From an uncultured SAR86 cluster bacterium (GTDB lineage Bacteria > Pseudomonadota > Gammaproteobacteria > Magnimaribacterales > D2472): DNA of 64,000 bases. This document shows, piece after piece, positions 41,001-50,820 of this stretch. The stretch's first letter is position 1. Every line of letters starts with the position of its first letter. The translations under genes were made by a program, and so were the position numbers. A model generated the notes under the pieces. That model saw only the letters and a program-made list of their open reading frames with translations. It did not search any database and was not told the DNA's origin. Where the stretch lies: NCBI GenBank assembly GCA_902557645.1, contig CACEAP010000002.1, positions 124,001-188,000 of the forward strand, written 5' to 3'.

Positions 41001-41899
41001 ATTTTTTTTGCCTTAGGATGCGCTTCATCATATATCTTTACAAGATGTTGGTAATCTAATTTAGTATATATTTGAGTAGTTGATAAAGAACTATGCCCTA
41101 ATAGTTCCTGAATTGTTCTTAGATCACCTCCAGATTCAAGCATGTGAGTGGCAAAACTATGTCTTAACATATGAGGATAAACAGGCGGCAGGCCTTGTTT
41201 AAGCGCTAATCTTTTAAGCCTTAGCTGAATACTTCGCGTTGTAATTCTGCCACCTTTAAGATTAACAAAAAGCGCATCTGAAATTATATGAATTTTTTGT
41301 CTTTCTATAAGCCAATTTTGAATAGCTTGTTTTGCAAAACGACCAATAGGAACAAGTCGTGTTTTTGATCCTTTCCCAAGCACTCTTAAAAACTGCATAT
41401 CTTCTTCAAAATCATTAAGATTAACTGCAGAGGTTTCAGACACCCTAAGACCTGATGAATACATTAATTCAATTATTGCTAGGTCTCTTATTTCTAAATT
41501 ATTTGATGGCTTAAAGTTCATAAGAACCTCAACATCTTCAGGCGAAAGAACATCAGGCAAATGCTTTGCTGCTTTAGGTCCAGAAATTAGATCAAAAGGA
41601 GAAGATTCTATAATTTGATTTTTTAATAAAAATTTGAAAAATCCTTTAGCTGAAGATAAATGTCTCTGAATACTCTTTGGATTATTGTTTGCTGCAAAAA
41701 GATTGCCTATCCAGCTGGAACATACAGATTCTGTAGTTTCAGAATAAGAGGTAATACCAAGTTCTTGTAAATATTTCACTAGCTTGAGAAGATCTCTTTT
41801 ATATGACTCAACAGTATTAGAAGAAAGATTTCTAACCGAAGCTATGTATATTAAATAGGCCTCAAGATCAGTTTCTATGAAATAGCTTGAATTACTCAT
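40997..41899 (-). CDS. xerC: Tyrosine recombinase XerC
   Basis: XerC with XerD resolves chromosome dimers at dif. The 300-residue protein has an N-terminal core-binding domain and the catalytic residues Arg in SSGLRVSE, the HMLRHSFATHM His-Arg pair, the later His in LLGHSSLSTTQIY and the nucleophile Tyr in the same segment. The dapF-DUF484-xerC-yigB order matches E. coli and Pseudomonas, supporting XerC over XerD. Confidence 0.95.
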   Translation of the reverse strand: MSNSSYFIETDLEAYLIYIASVRNLSSNTVESYKRDLLKLVKYLQELGITSYSETTESVCSSWIGNLFAANNNPKSIQRHLSSAKGFFKFLLKNQIIESSPFDLISGPKAAKHLPDVLSPEDVEVLMNFKPSNNLEIRDLAIIELMYSSGLRVSETSAVNLNDFEEDMQFLRVLGKGSKTRLVPIGRFAKQAIQNWLIERQKIHIISDALFVNLKGGRITTRSIQLRLKRLALKQGLPPVYPHMLRHSFATHMLESGGDLRTIQELLGHSSLSTTQIYTKLDYQHLVKIYDEAHPKAKKI

Positions 41900-42527
41900 G
41901 TGAGGCTAGAGAAGACAGCCTTGTCTCAAGAACATCTCTTACATATTCAATAAATGTTGTATCTTCATCGCCTAGATATTTAGTTCTGTCTTTACTACCT
42001 AATTGCAAAAGGCCAATTTTTCCGCCATAAACTAGCACAGCAATTACTGCCGAACTAATTTCTTTGTCCTCAAAAAGGATAGACAATTTTGCTGAAGAAA
42101 AACTTCCACAATGCACAGCTCCCTTATGCAAAGATAGATCAGTCTTATCTTCAATTGCTGAGACCTCAGAATTATCAAAGAATTTTAGAGTGCATACATC
42201 AACACCAAAATTATCCTTAAATTCTTTTTCAATTCGATTGATTACGTCTTCTTCATCACTAGCTTCTTGTATAGATAGAGTTAAATTTTTTGATTTAATA
42301 AATAAATCCTCATTAACTTTAGCTTCCTCAACAAATGAAGTTAATAGCTCTATTAAAGTATTATGCTCTTCTCTTAGCCTTTTAATTTGTCTTTCCAATA
42401 ATGATGAGGCATTTCCAGAATCATGCTTAAAATTTAATTCAGTTAATAAGGCTTCTCTAGAAACAAAAAAATCAGGATTATCTAATAGGAATATTTCAAC
42501 ATCTTTGGCATCAATAGATTTACTCAT
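41892..42527 (-). CDS. DUF484 family protein
   Basis: This 211-residue protein has a helical or coiled-coil N-terminus (FLLDNPDFFVSREALLTEL, LLERQIKRLREEHN) and a GAF-like C-terminal domain ending near GKIGLLQLGSKDRTKYLGDED. DUF484 always seems to sit between dapF and xerC in gammaproteobacteria; its function is unknown. It overlaps both neighbours by eight bases in ATGAGTAA. Confidence 0.9.
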   Translation of the reverse strand: MSKSIDAKDVEIFLLDNPDFFVSREALLTELNFKHDSGNASSLLERQIKRLREEHNTLIELLTSFVEEAKVNEDLFIKSKNLTLSIQEASDEEDVINRIEKEFKDNFGVDVCTLKFFDNSEVSAIEDKTDLSLHKGAVHCGSFSSAKLSILFEDKEISSAVIAVLVYGGKIGLLQLGSKDRTKYLGDEDTTFIEYVRDVLETRLSSLASHE

Positions 42528-43299
42528 TTATAACTCCATCAAAATCTAATTTAGTAGGACCACGCATGATTAGTTTATCATTTGCATTGAAGAAGTTAAG
42601 AAAGCCTCCTTCAGAGTTAACTTTTAATGATTCCTTATTTTTAGTTTCAAGAAAGGCAATAGATGCTGCAGCAGAGCCACATGAAAGTGTTTTACCAACC
42701 CCATTTTCAAATGTAGACATCACAACCTCTTTGTTTTTAATTGTGTATATTGAAATATTCATTTGATAAGGCCTAACAAGAGCCCTTATTTCCTCATATA
42801 AATCATTCAAATTTAATTCATTTATATCTTTGACCTTTATACATAAATGAAGGTTACCAGAATCCACCATAAAAAAAGGCTGCTTAATAAAACTCTTTAA
42901 TGAGTCTTCAAGAGTTAAATCTTCATAGTAATTTGGTAAGTTTATAGATACTTCTATTAAGTTTTTTTCAGCTGGTTTCACAGCCGATACCTGATTTGTT
43001 GTTTCAATCATCATTTCTTTTCTAGGCGCTAAATTTTTCATCCAGATGTAATCGCTGGCACATCTTACTCCATTAAGGCACATAAGGGCTTCACCACCAT
43101 CTGCATTGTAGAATTTCACAAAAAAATCATTTTGATAAGTCTTTGGAGCTGAGATTAGTATCAATTGATCAAAACCAATACCCTTTTTTCTGCAGGCAAT
43201 TTTTTGAATAAAATCTTTTTTTAAATTAATAGCGGATTCAATAGAATTAATTATTACAAAATCGTTTCCATTGCCATTCATCTTTGAATAATTAATCAT
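42520..43299 (-). CDS. dapF: Diaminopimelate epimerase (divergent active-site motifs)
   Basis: DapF interconverts LL- and meso-diaminopimelate for peptidoglycan and lysine. The 259-residue protein keeps the N-terminal GNGNDF, NADGGEALMCLNGVRCA and the second catalytic Cys in TLSCGSAA. Motifs usually reading CGNG, ERGAGET and CGSGA are here CLNG, ENGVGKT and CGSAA, so both cysteines remain but the substrate-binding Arg is Asn. It is preceded by lptM (11-base gap), not lysA. Confidence 0.9.
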   Translation of the reverse strand: MINYSKMNGNGNDFVIINSIESAINLKKDFIQKIACRKKGIGFDQLILISAPKTYQNDFFVKFYNADGGEALMCLNGVRCASDYIWMKNLAPRKEMMIETTNQVSAVKPAEKNLIEVSINLPNYYEDLTLEDSLKSFIKQPFFMVDSGNLHLCIKVKDINELNLNDLYEEIRALVRPYQMNISIYTIKNKEVVMSTFENGVGKTLSCGSAAASIAFLETKNKESLKVNSEGGFLNFFNANDKLIMRGPTKLDFDGVINE

Positions 43300-43310
43300 G
43301 CAATTTTTTT

Positions 43311-43418
43311 CTACAAGCTTCCAAGAATGTTTAATAGATTAATAGGCCCTTTGACTCCACAAGCGCTAAGGACAATTAAAATAAAAAATATATTGACTAA
43401 GTTCTTAAATTTTTTCAT
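43311..43418 (-). CDS. lptM: LptM (YifL)-type small lipoprotein
   Basis: This 35-residue protein was found by reading the gap upstream of dapF. It has a basic start MKKFKN, a hydrophobic helix, lipobox LSAC and, directly after the lipid-bearing Cys20, GVKGPI, the CGxKGP hallmark of YifL/LptM. LptM helps the LptDE lipopolysaccharide translocon mature its disulfides in E. coli, where yifL also immediately precedes dapF. The start is ATG 43418 and the stop TAG 43311-43313. Confidence 0.88.
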   Translation of the reverse strand: MKKFKNLVNIFFILIVLSACGVKGPINLLNILGSL

Positions 43419-43465
43419 AGAGCTTATTATGATTAATAAACCCTATGATTGTAAGATGATAACTT

Positions 43466-44860
43466 TTAATATTTGTAGGTTTCTTCCTTAAATGGACCAT
43501 CTTTTGGCACATTAATATAGTCAGCTTGATTTTGAGTAAGTTGAGTCATCACTCCGCCAAAACCTGCAACCATTAGGGAAGCAACCTCTTCATCTAATTT
43601 TTTAGGAAGGATTTCCACACTTATCATCTCAGCCTTTGTTTCTTCATCATTAATATTTGCAAAACCTTGCTTATATAAGTGAATTTGAGCCAGAACCTGG
43701 TTGGCAAAAGAGCCATCCATAATTCTGCTAGGATGCCCTGTAGCATTTCCAAGATTAACCAGTCTTCCTTCAGCAAGTAAGATAATATAATTTTTACTAG
43801 TCAAGTCTGGTGTTTGTTCAGGAGTGGTATCTCTAAAGATTCTATGAACTTGCGGCTTAATTTCATCCCAATACCACTTATCTCTCATATAAGCAGTATC
43901 AATTTCGTTATCAAAATGGCCAATATTACAAACTACAGCAGTATTTTTTAAAGTGCTAAGCATCGCTGAGTCACAAACATTAACGTTCCCTGTTGTTGTT
44001 ACAATAAGATCAGTGTCTTGCATAACATTTAAATTAATATCCTCATCTTTCCTTGTAACTACGCCATCTTTATAACAAGAAACTACCTGAAATCCATCCA
44101 TACATGCTTGCATTGCACAGATAGGATCTGATTCAACTACACTTACAATCATTCCTTCTTGAGCTAAACTAGCAGCAGAGCCTTTTCCAACATCACCATA
44201 ACCAATAACTAGGCCTTTTTTACCAGAAAGAAGCATATCAGTACCTCTTTTTAAAGCATCATTAAGACTATGACGACAGCCATATTTATTATCATTTTTA
44301 GCTTTTGTGACAGCATCATTGACATTGATTGCAGGAATTTTTAACTCACCTTTTTGAAGCATCTCTTTTAATCTATGCACTCCAGTTGTGGTTTCTTCCG
44401 AAACGCCATGAATTTTATCAAGCATATCAGGAAATTTATCATGAACCATAGCTGTCAGATCACTACCATCATCTAATATCATATTTGCATCCCAGGGAGC
44501 ACCATCTTTACAAATGGTTTGTTCTATACACCATTCAAATTCTTCTTCAGTTTCACCTTTCCATGCAAAAGTTGGAACACCTCTTGCTGCCATTGCTGCT
44601 GCAGCATGATCTTGAGTTGAAAATATATTACATGATGACCATCTTAGCTCTGCGCCAAGATCAATTAATGTTTCCATTAAAACAGCTGTTTGAATAGTCA
44701 TATGGATACAGCCCATAATCTTAGCTCCAGCCAAAGGTTGTTCAGCCCGGTATTTTTCTCTTAAAGCCATTAAAGCTGGCATTTCATTCTCAGCAAGAGA
44801 AATTTCTCTTCTGCCGAATTCTGCAAGATTAATATCTGCTACTTTATAGTCATTTTCCAT
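43466..44860 (-). CDS. ahcY: Adenosylhomocysteinase
   Basis: AhcY hydrolyses S-adenosylhomocysteine to adenosine and homocysteine. The 464-residue protein has [15 protein letters not shown], the NAD loop [13 protein letters not shown] and the C-terminal [11 protein letters not shown]. It follows metK by 26 bases, pairing synthesis of S-adenosylmethionine with recycling of its by-product. This SAH route replaces the Pfs/LuxS route of enterobacteria. Confidence 0.97.
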   Translation of the reverse strand: MENDYKVADINLAEFGRREISLAENEMPALMALREKYRAEQPLAGAKIMGCIHMTIQTAVLMETLIDLGAELRWSSCNIFSTQDHAAAAMAARGVPTFAWKGETEEEFEWCIEQTICKDGAPWDANMILDDGSDLTAMVHDKFPDMLDKIHGVSEETTTGVHRLKEMLQKGELKIPAINVNDAVTKAKNDNKYGCRHSLNDALKRGTDMLLSGKKGLVIGYGDVGKGSAASLAQEGMIVSVVESDPICAMQACMDGFQVVSCYKDGVVTRKDEDINLNVMQDTDLIVTTTGNVNVCDSAMLSTLKNTAVVCNIGHFDNEIDTAYMRDKWYWDEIKPQVHRIFRDTTPEQTPDLTSKNYIILLAEGRLVNLGNATGHPSRIMDGSFANQVLAQIHLYKQGFANINDEETKAEMISVEILPKKLDEEVASLMVAGFGGVMTQLTQNQADYINVPKDGPFKEETYKY

Positions 44861-44886
44861 TTTATTTCCTTAATTTAAGATTAATT

Positions 44887-46041
44887 TTATTGTGATATTT
44901 CTGATGCTTTATCAGTATTTTCCCATGAAAGATCTATATCTGATCTGCCAAAGTGCCCATAAGCAGCTGTTGGAAGATATATAGGCCTCTTTAGATCAAG
45001 CATATTGATAAGACTTTTTGGTCTAAGATCAAATTCTTCTTCTACAATTTTTACTATAGCCTCTTTAGAGATTTTCTCGCTATTAAAAGTCTCAACATGA
45101 ATTGACGTTGGCTTTGCAACACCAATAGCATATGAAACTTGGATTTCGCAATAATCAGCAAGGCCAGCAGCTACTATATTTTTAGCTACATATCTTGAAG
45201 CATAGGCTGCAGATCTATCAACTTTTGATGGGTCTTTCCCTGAAAAAGCTCCACCACCATGCCTTGCCATACCCCCATAAGTATCCACAATTATTTTTCT
45301 TCCAGTTAGACCACAATCGCCAACAGGACCGCCAATTACAAATTTGCCAGTTGGATTTATATATATGTTAGTAGAATCTAGCAGCCACTCTTCGGGAACT
45401 ATTGGTTTAATAATCTTATCCATTACTTCAGCCTTAATCTCATCCTGTGAAACATCTTCATCATGTTGAGTGGATAAAACTACAGCAGATAAACCCTCTA
45501 TAGTTTTACCATCATCAGAATAGATCACGCTTACTTGGCTTTTTGCATCAGGTCTTAACCATTTAAGCTCACCACTTTTCATTACGTCAGCTTGTTTTTT
45601 AACCAATCTATGAGAAAGATCAATAGGCAATGGCATTAAAGATTCTGTTTCAGTACAAGCATATCCAAACATTAGACCCTGATCACCTGCACCTTGCTCG
45701 AGGTTCTCTCCTTCTCCCTCAGTGACTCCTTGAGAAATATCTGGAGATTGCTCAAATACAAGATTAGTAAACTCACAAGTATCTCCATTAAAACCATATT
45801 CATCGGTGTTATAGCCGATATCATTAATTGTTTTTCGTACCACAGGCTCTAAATCTGGACTAGCAAGTGAAGTTATCTCTCCAGCAATATAGACCATATT
45901 ATTTTTTATCATGGTTTCGCAGGCTACTCTACTATTTGGATCTTCTGCTAAGTAAGCATCAAGAACTGCATCAGATATTTGATCACAAACTTTATCTGGG
46001 TGACCACCAGAAACTGATTCAGACGTAAAAATATAACTCAT
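44887..46041 (-). CDS. metK: S-adenosylmethionine synthetase
   Basis: MetK makes S-adenosylmethionine from methionine and ATP. The 384-residue protein (the same length as E. coli) has [35 protein letters not shown] and [16 protein letters not shown]. It is first in a run of same-strand genes that reaches ubiK. The upstream gap (46042-46215) contains competing hairpins that may regulate it. Confidence 0.97.
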   Translation of the reverse strand: MSYIFTSESVSGGHPDKVCDQISDAVLDAYLAEDPNSRVACETMIKNNMVYIAGEITSLASPDLEPVVRKTINDIGYNTDEYGFNGDTCEFTNLVFEQSPDISQGVTEGEGENLEQGAGDQGLMFGYACTETESLMPLPIDLSHRLVKKQADVMKSGELKWLRPDAKSQVSVIYSDDGKTIEGLSAVVLSTQHDEDVSQDEIKAEVMDKIIKPIVPEEWLLDSTNIYINPTGKFVIGGPVGDCGLTGRKIIVDTYGGMARHGGGAFSGKDPSKVDRSAAYASRYVAKNIVAAGLADYCEIQVSYAIGVAKPTSIHVETFNSEKISKEAIVKIVEEEFDLRPKSLINMLDLKRPIYLPTAAYGHFGRSDIDLSWENTDKASEISQ

Positions 46042-46069
46042 TTCTTTTCTCCCAATAATTCAAAAAAAC

Positions 46070-46125
46070 TGTGAGAAAAAATATTTTTTTAAGTGAAATC
46101 ACTCTATAAGAGTAAAAAACTCACA
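46070..46125 (-). promoter_or_regulatory. Candidate structured leader of metK
   Basis: Inverted repeats overlap in the metK-tkt gap: outer arms TGTGAG (46070-46075) and CTCACA (46120-46125), AGTGA-AA-TCACT (46092-46103), ACTCT-ATA-AGAGT (46101-46113) and GAGT-AAAAA-ACTC (46110-46122). Several cannot form together, as in a switch. The position about 30 bases before metK suggests SAM-responsive control, but I do not recognise a known SAM riboswitch class or a MetJ box. Confidence 0.4.
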
Positions 46126-46215
46126 AGGAGTATCTTTATATCAAAAAAGTCTATATTTAGCTATTATTTTTATAAGTAAAATATTATTATTCTTAAAACT
46201 ACTTCGGAAATAATA

Positions 46216-48204
46216 TTGAACCAATCTGAATCAATAAATGCCTTAAGATTTCTATCAATGGATGCTGTCCAAAAAGCCAATTCTGGACATCCGGGAATGC
46301 CGATGGGTATGGCAGAAATAGCCACAGCTCTTTGGAAAAATCATTTAAATCATAACCCAAGCAACCCTCGTTGGTTTAATAGAGATAGATTTGTCCTATC
46401 AAATGGGCATGGCTCAATGCTTTTGTATAGTCTTCTTCATCTAACTGGCTACAACATGACAATTGATGATTTGAAGGATTTTAGGAAACTGAAATCTAAA
46501 ACGCCAGGCCATCCTGAATATGACATAGATTATGGTATTGAGACAACAACTGGACCTCTAGGTCAGGGTATTGCAAATGCAGTAGGCATGGCAATTGCTG
46601 AAAAGCGATTGGCTGCAGAATTTAACTCACAAGATATTAAGCCTGTAGACCACTATACGTATGCATTTTTAGGAGATGGTTGTCTTATGGAAGGTATATC
46701 ACATGAAGCCTGTTCTTTTGCTGGAACCCATGAGCTTGGAAAGTTAATTTGTTTTTATGATCAAAATGGCATCTCTATTGATGGGGAAATTGATAATTGG
46801 TTTACAGATAATTCTGAAAAGAGGTTCGATAGTTATGGCTGGCAAACAATATCAGTAGATGGCCATGACATTGATGCTGTAGATCAGGCAATTAAATCTG
46901 CAAAAGAAGACAAAACTAAGCCGACCATGATTTTTTGTAGAACCACTATTGGATTTGGTTCACCTAATAAAGCAGGAACTAGTGATGTTCATGGAGCAGC
47001 ACTTGGAGATGAAGAAATAGCTAAGACAAGAGAAGCTCTAGGGTGGCAACATGAACCATTTGTCATTCCAGATTCAATATATAAATTTTGGAACGCCACA
47101 GAAGAAGGAATAGAAAAGAATAAAAATTGGGATTCAGTGATGCAGTCATTAAATGAATCCAGCCCAGAAAAACATCAAGAATTAACAAGAAGAATAGCAG
47201 GCGATAAGCCTGAAGATTTTTCAAATAAATATAAAGATTTTCTTCAACAATGTGACGCAGAGAATAAATCGATGGCAACTAGGAAAGCCTCTCAAGTATG
47301 CTTAGACTTTTTTGTTAAAGAAATGCCAGAACTACTGGGTGGTTCAGCTGACTTAACTCCTTCAAATAATACTTTTTCAAAAGCAAGCTCAACATTTTTT
47401 AATGATAATCCTTCAGGAAATCATATTAACTACGGAGTAAGAGAATTTGGAATGTCGGCGATTATGAATGGCATGGTTCTTCATGGAGGAGTGAAGCCAT
47501 ATGGAGCAACCTTCTTAGTCTTTACTGATTATGCTAGAAATGCAGTTAGGTTATCTGCATTAATGGGCCTGCCAAATATTTTTGTATATACCCATGATTC
47601 AATAGCTTTAGGAGAAGATGGCCCAACACATCAGCCGGTTGAGCATTTAGTTACTCTTAGATCAACCCCTAATTTGAATAATTGGAGGCCTGCAGACCTA
47701 GTAGAAACTGCTGTTGCATGGGAGAATGCAGCTACTTCAAAGACGACTCCAACCTGTTTAATTTTTTCTAGACAAGGTACTTCTGCAATAACAAGAGATA
47801 AAGATCAAATCGAAAGCATTTCAAATGGCGGCTACCTTCTTGAAAGTAATTCTCAAGCACAATTGACTTTAGTTGCCTCAGGAAGTGAAGTTCAAATGAT
47901 GTTAGACGCTGCAATTAAGTTAAAAGAAGTAGGAATCATTGCCAATGTTGCATCAATCCCATGCCTAGATATTTTCTTAAATACATCTAAAGAGTATCAA
48001 TCCTCTGTCATTCAAGACAATTTACCAACTCTTGTTGCTGAATTAGCACATCCAAATTCTTGGTATAGATTATTAAACAAAAATGACAAAGTATTAGGAA
48101 TCGAAACTTTTGGCGAGTCCGCACCAGCCAGTATCTTATTAGAGCATTTTGGCTTTAATGTCGAAAATGTAGTTAAGACCGCCAAGTCTTTAATCGATGA
48201 ATAA
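46216..48204 (+). CDS. tkt: Transketolase
   Basis: Transketolase moves two-carbon units in the pentose phosphate pathway. The 662-residue protein (E. coli 663) has LSMDAVQKANSGHPGMPMG, the thiamine diphosphate motif around LGDGCLMEGISHEA, and TTGPLGQG. The start is TTG 46216, which aligns with the E. coli N-terminus; the ribosome-binding site is weak (GGAAA). Its end overlaps pgk by eight bases in ATGAATAA. The usual epd gene between tkt and pgk is absent. Confidence 0.97.
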   Translation: MNQSESINALRFLSMDAVQKANSGHPGMPMGMAEIATALWKNHLNHNPSNPRWFNRDRFVLSNGHGSMLLYSLLHLTGYNMTIDDLKDFRKLKSKTPGHPEYDIDYGIETTTGPLGQGIANAVGMAIAEKRLAAEFNSQDIKPVDHYTYAFLGDGCLMEGISHEACSFAGTHELGKLICFYDQNGISIDGEIDNWFTDNSEKRFDSYGWQTISVDGHDIDAVDQAIKSAKEDKTKPTMIFCRTTIGFGSPNKAGTSDVHGAALGDEEIAKTREALGWQHEPFVIPDSIYKFWNATEEGIEKNKNWDSVMQSLNESSPEKHQELTRRIAGDKPEDFSNKYKDFLQQCDAENKSMATRKASQVCLDFFVKEMPELLGGSADLTPSNNTFSKASSTFFNDNPSGNHINYGVREFGMSAIMNGMVLHGGVKPYGATFLVFTDYARNAVRLSALMGLPNIFVYTHDSIALGEDGPTHQPVEHLVTLRSTPNLNNWRPADLVETAVAWENAATSKTTPTCLIFSRQGTSAITRDKDQIESISNGGYLLESNSQAQLTLVASGSEVQMMLDAAIKLKEVGIIANVASIPCLDIFLNTSKEYQSSVIQDNLPTLVAELAHPNSWYRLLNKNDKVLGIETFGESAPASILLEHFGFNVENVVKTAKSLIDE

Positions 48205-49342
48205 TTTATCTGATTTAGATCTAAAAAATAAAAGATTACTTATAAGAGCTGATATGAATGTTCCAATTCAAAATGGAACCGTAAAAGACAACACAAGGAT
48301 ATTAGCATCATTACCAACTATAGAGATGTGCCTTGAAGCAGGGGCAAAAGTTTTATTGATATCCCATCTTGGTCGCCCTATAGAAGGAAATCCAGAAAAG
48401 ATATTTTCTTTGCAACCTGTTGCAGAAGCATTATCTAAAATTATCAATGAACCTGTAGAGTTAGTTTCAGAAATATCTTCATCTAAATTATTTAATTCAT
48501 CCTCAAAGATACAGATGCTAGAAAATATAAGATTTTTTAAAGGGGAAAAGGCTAATAGTGAATTGCTAGGAAAACAGCTTGCTGATTTATGTGATATTTA
48601 TGTTTTCGATGCTTTTGGAACCTCACATAGAGAACAAGCATCCACGCATTCAGCTATAACTCAGTCAAATCAAGCCTGTTCAGGGTTATTATTAAATAAA
48701 GAAATTGAGGCATTAACAAAAGCATTAAATAACTATAAAAAACCTTACACCGCAGTTATTGGTGGTGCAAAAGTTTCAACTAAGCTTGAACTCATAACTA
48801 ATATCAATAAAAAAGCTGATCACATAATTGTTGGGGGCGGTATTGCAAATACATTTATAAAAGCTGCTGGATATGAGATAGGCCAATCTTTATATGAAGA
48901 ATCAATGATAGATCTTGCAAAGAGAATTTTAGATGACGGCAAAATTATTTTACCTGACATATTAATAACATCTCTTACATTTGAGGGAGAAGCAGTTAAA
49001 GAGAAAAATATTAATGAGGTTACTGAAGATGAGATGATCTTAGATCAATTTTTAACACCTGCGATGCAAGATGTTATAGCATTATCAAATACCATTTTAT
49101 GGAATGGCCCATTAGGCGTTTTTGAGAATCAACTATTTGAAATTGGAACAAAAGAGCTCTCAAAAGCAATAGCAAAATCTAGCGCTTTTTCTTTAGCTGG
49201 TGGCGGAGAGACTATATCAGCAATTAATAAATTTATTGATCCGGATGATGTATCATATTGCTCTACAGGTGGAGGTGCTTTTTTAGAATTTATGGAAGGC
49301 AAAGAGTTGCCATCGCTACAAGCATTGAGATCTAAGAATTAA
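48197..49342 (+). CDS. pgk: Phosphoglycerate kinase
   Basis: Pgk interconverts 1,3-bisphosphoglycerate and 3-phosphoglycerate. The 381-residue protein has RLLIRADMNVPIQNG, LISHLGRP, IGGAKVSTKLEL and LAGGGETISAI. Length is near E. coli (387). The ATG 48197 overlaps the tkt stop, implying coupled translation. It is followed by class I aldolase after 18 bases. Confidence 0.97.
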   Translation: MNNLSDLDLKNKRLLIRADMNVPIQNGTVKDNTRILASLPTIEMCLEAGAKVLLISHLGRPIEGNPEKIFSLQPVAEALSKIINEPVELVSEISSSKLFNSSSKIQMLENIRFFKGEKANSELLGKQLADLCDIYVFDAFGTSHREQASTHSAITQSNQACSGLLLNKEIEALTKALNNYKKPYTAVIGGAKVSTKLELITNINKKADHIIVGGGIANTFIKAAGYEIGQSLYEESMIDLAKRILDDGKIILPDILITSLTFEGEAVKEKNINEVTEDEMILDQFLTPAMQDVIALSNTILWNGPLGVFENQLFEIGTKELSKAIAKSSAFSLAGGGETISAINKFIDPDDVSYCSTGGGAFLEFMEGKELPSLQALRSKN

Positions 49343-49360
49343 ACAAGGAGAGAAAAAAAG

Positions 49361-50374
49361 ATGTCATTAAACACATTAGAAGAAATAGCTGCTTATATTG
49401 TCTCAGAGGGCAAAGGCATTCTTGCAGCAGATGAGAGCAATCCAACATGTGGAAAAAGGTTTGATTCAATTGGAGTTGAGTCAACAGAAAATAATAGAAG
49501 AGATTATCGTGAAATGCTTTTTAGATCCAAAGGAATGAAAGGAAATATTGGCGGAGTTATCTTATTTGATGAGACCATTAGACAGAATGCAAAAGACGGC
49601 ACACCTTTGATCAATATTATTGAAGATCAAGGCGCCCTTCCAGGCATTAAAGTAGATAAAGGCTTGCAACCAATTGGAGATTCAGAAGAAACAGTTACTG
49701 TAGGTTTAGAGGGCCTAGATGAAAGATTAAAAGAATATGCGGCCATGGGAGCAAAGTTCACTAAATGGAGAGCTGTAATAAAAATAGGGGATGGAATACC
49801 ATCTCAAGAATGTATCGATGCAAATATGAAAGCTTTAGCTGATTATGCAAAATTAGTTCAAGATAATGGCATGGTGCCTATGGTTGAACCAGAAGTCCTA
49901 ATGGATGGAGGACATTCAATTGATGATTGCTATGAAGCAACAGAAAGATCTTTACAATCTTTATTTACCCACCTGATAGCTAATGAGGTCAACATAAAAG
50001 GAACTATACTAAAGCCTAATATGGTAACTTCAGGATCGACTGCAGAGAAGCAAGCCGGGGTTCAAGAAGTTGCAGAAAAAACAGTAGACTGTTTATTAAA
50101 AAATGTTCCGGCAAGTCTTCCTGGCATAACTTTTTTATCAGGAGGCCAATCTGATATTCATGCCACAGCACATTTAGATGCTATGAATAAATTAGGCGGC
50201 TTATTATGGAAAGTTAGTTTTTCATATGGAAGAGCTCTTCAGGCTGCAGCATTAAAAGCCTGGAAGGGGAAACCAGAAAATATGTTTATTTCTCAAGATG
50301 CCCTATCACACAGAGCGTTAATGAATAAATTAGCTTCGCAAGGAGAATGGGATTCAAGTTTAGAAGACCAATAA
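49361..50374 (+). CDS. Class I fructose-bisphosphate aldolase
   Basis: This 337-residue aldolase is the metal-independent, animal-like class I type: GKGILAADESNPTCGKRF, KWRAVIKIGDG, EPEVLMDGGHSID, and the Schiff-base Lys in GTILKPNMVTSG. A class II fbaA usually occupies this place in the tkt-pgk-fba cluster of gammaproteobacteria. A clear AAGGAG ribosome-binding site precedes ATG 49361. Confidence 0.95.
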   Translation: MSLNTLEEIAAYIVSEGKGILAADESNPTCGKRFDSIGVESTENNRRDYREMLFRSKGMKGNIGGVILFDETIRQNAKDGTPLINIIEDQGALPGIKVDKGLQPIGDSEETVTVGLEGLDERLKEYAAMGAKFTKWRAVIKIGDGIPSQECIDANMKALADYAKLVQDNGMVPMVEPEVLMDGGHSIDDCYEATERSLQSLFTHLIANEVNIKGTILKPNMVTSGSTAEKQAGVQEVAEKTVDCLLKNVPASLPGITFLSGGQSDIHATAHLDAMNKLGGLLWKVSFSYGRALQAAALKAWKGKPENMFISQDALSHRALMNKLASQGEWDSSLEDQ

Positions 50375-50378
50375 AAAT

Positions 50379-50816
50379 TTGTTAGCAATAGTCCAGAGAG
50401 TTTCTTCAGCAGAGGTTTCTGTAAAAGGCTTGGTTCATTCTTTCATTAACAAAGGGATTGTTATTTTTATCTGTATTGAAACTACAGACACAATTCATAA
50501 TGTTAAAAAAATGAAAGAAAAAATACATACGTTTAAGATTTTAGATGAAGGCGATAAAACTATGTCTTCATCATTAAAAAATATAAATGAAGACATTATG
50601 ATTATAAGTCAATTTACTTTAGCAGCTATAACCTCAAAAGGCTCCAAGGCTAGTTTCCATAAATCTGCTAAACCTATAGATGCGAAGTTATTGTATGATG
50701 AATTTGTTAACGAATTTAAAAAAGAGAAGAACAAAATTGTTGAAGGGGTTTTCGGGGAATATATGGATGTAAGTTTAACCAATAAAGGCCCTATTACTTT
50801 TAATTTCAAAGTTTAA
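50379..50816 (+). CDS. dtd: D-aminoacyl-tRNA deacylase
   Basis: Dtd removes D-amino acids (and glycine from tRNA-Ala) mischarged to tRNA. The 145-residue protein has IVQRVSSAEVSV at the start, the SQFTLAA motif carrying the catalytic-site Thr, and NKGPITF, the Gly-Pro motif. The start is TTG 50379, four bases after the aldolase stop. No nearer ATG fits the family N-terminus. Confidence 0.95.
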   Translation: MLAIVQRVSSAEVSVKGLVHSFINKGIVIFICIETTDTIHNVKKMKEKIHTFKILDEGDKTMSSSLKNINEDIMIISQFTLAAITSKGSKASFHKSAKPIDAKLLYDEFVNEFKKEKNKIVEGVFGEYMDVSLTNKGPITFNFKV

Positions 50817-50820
50817 AAAT

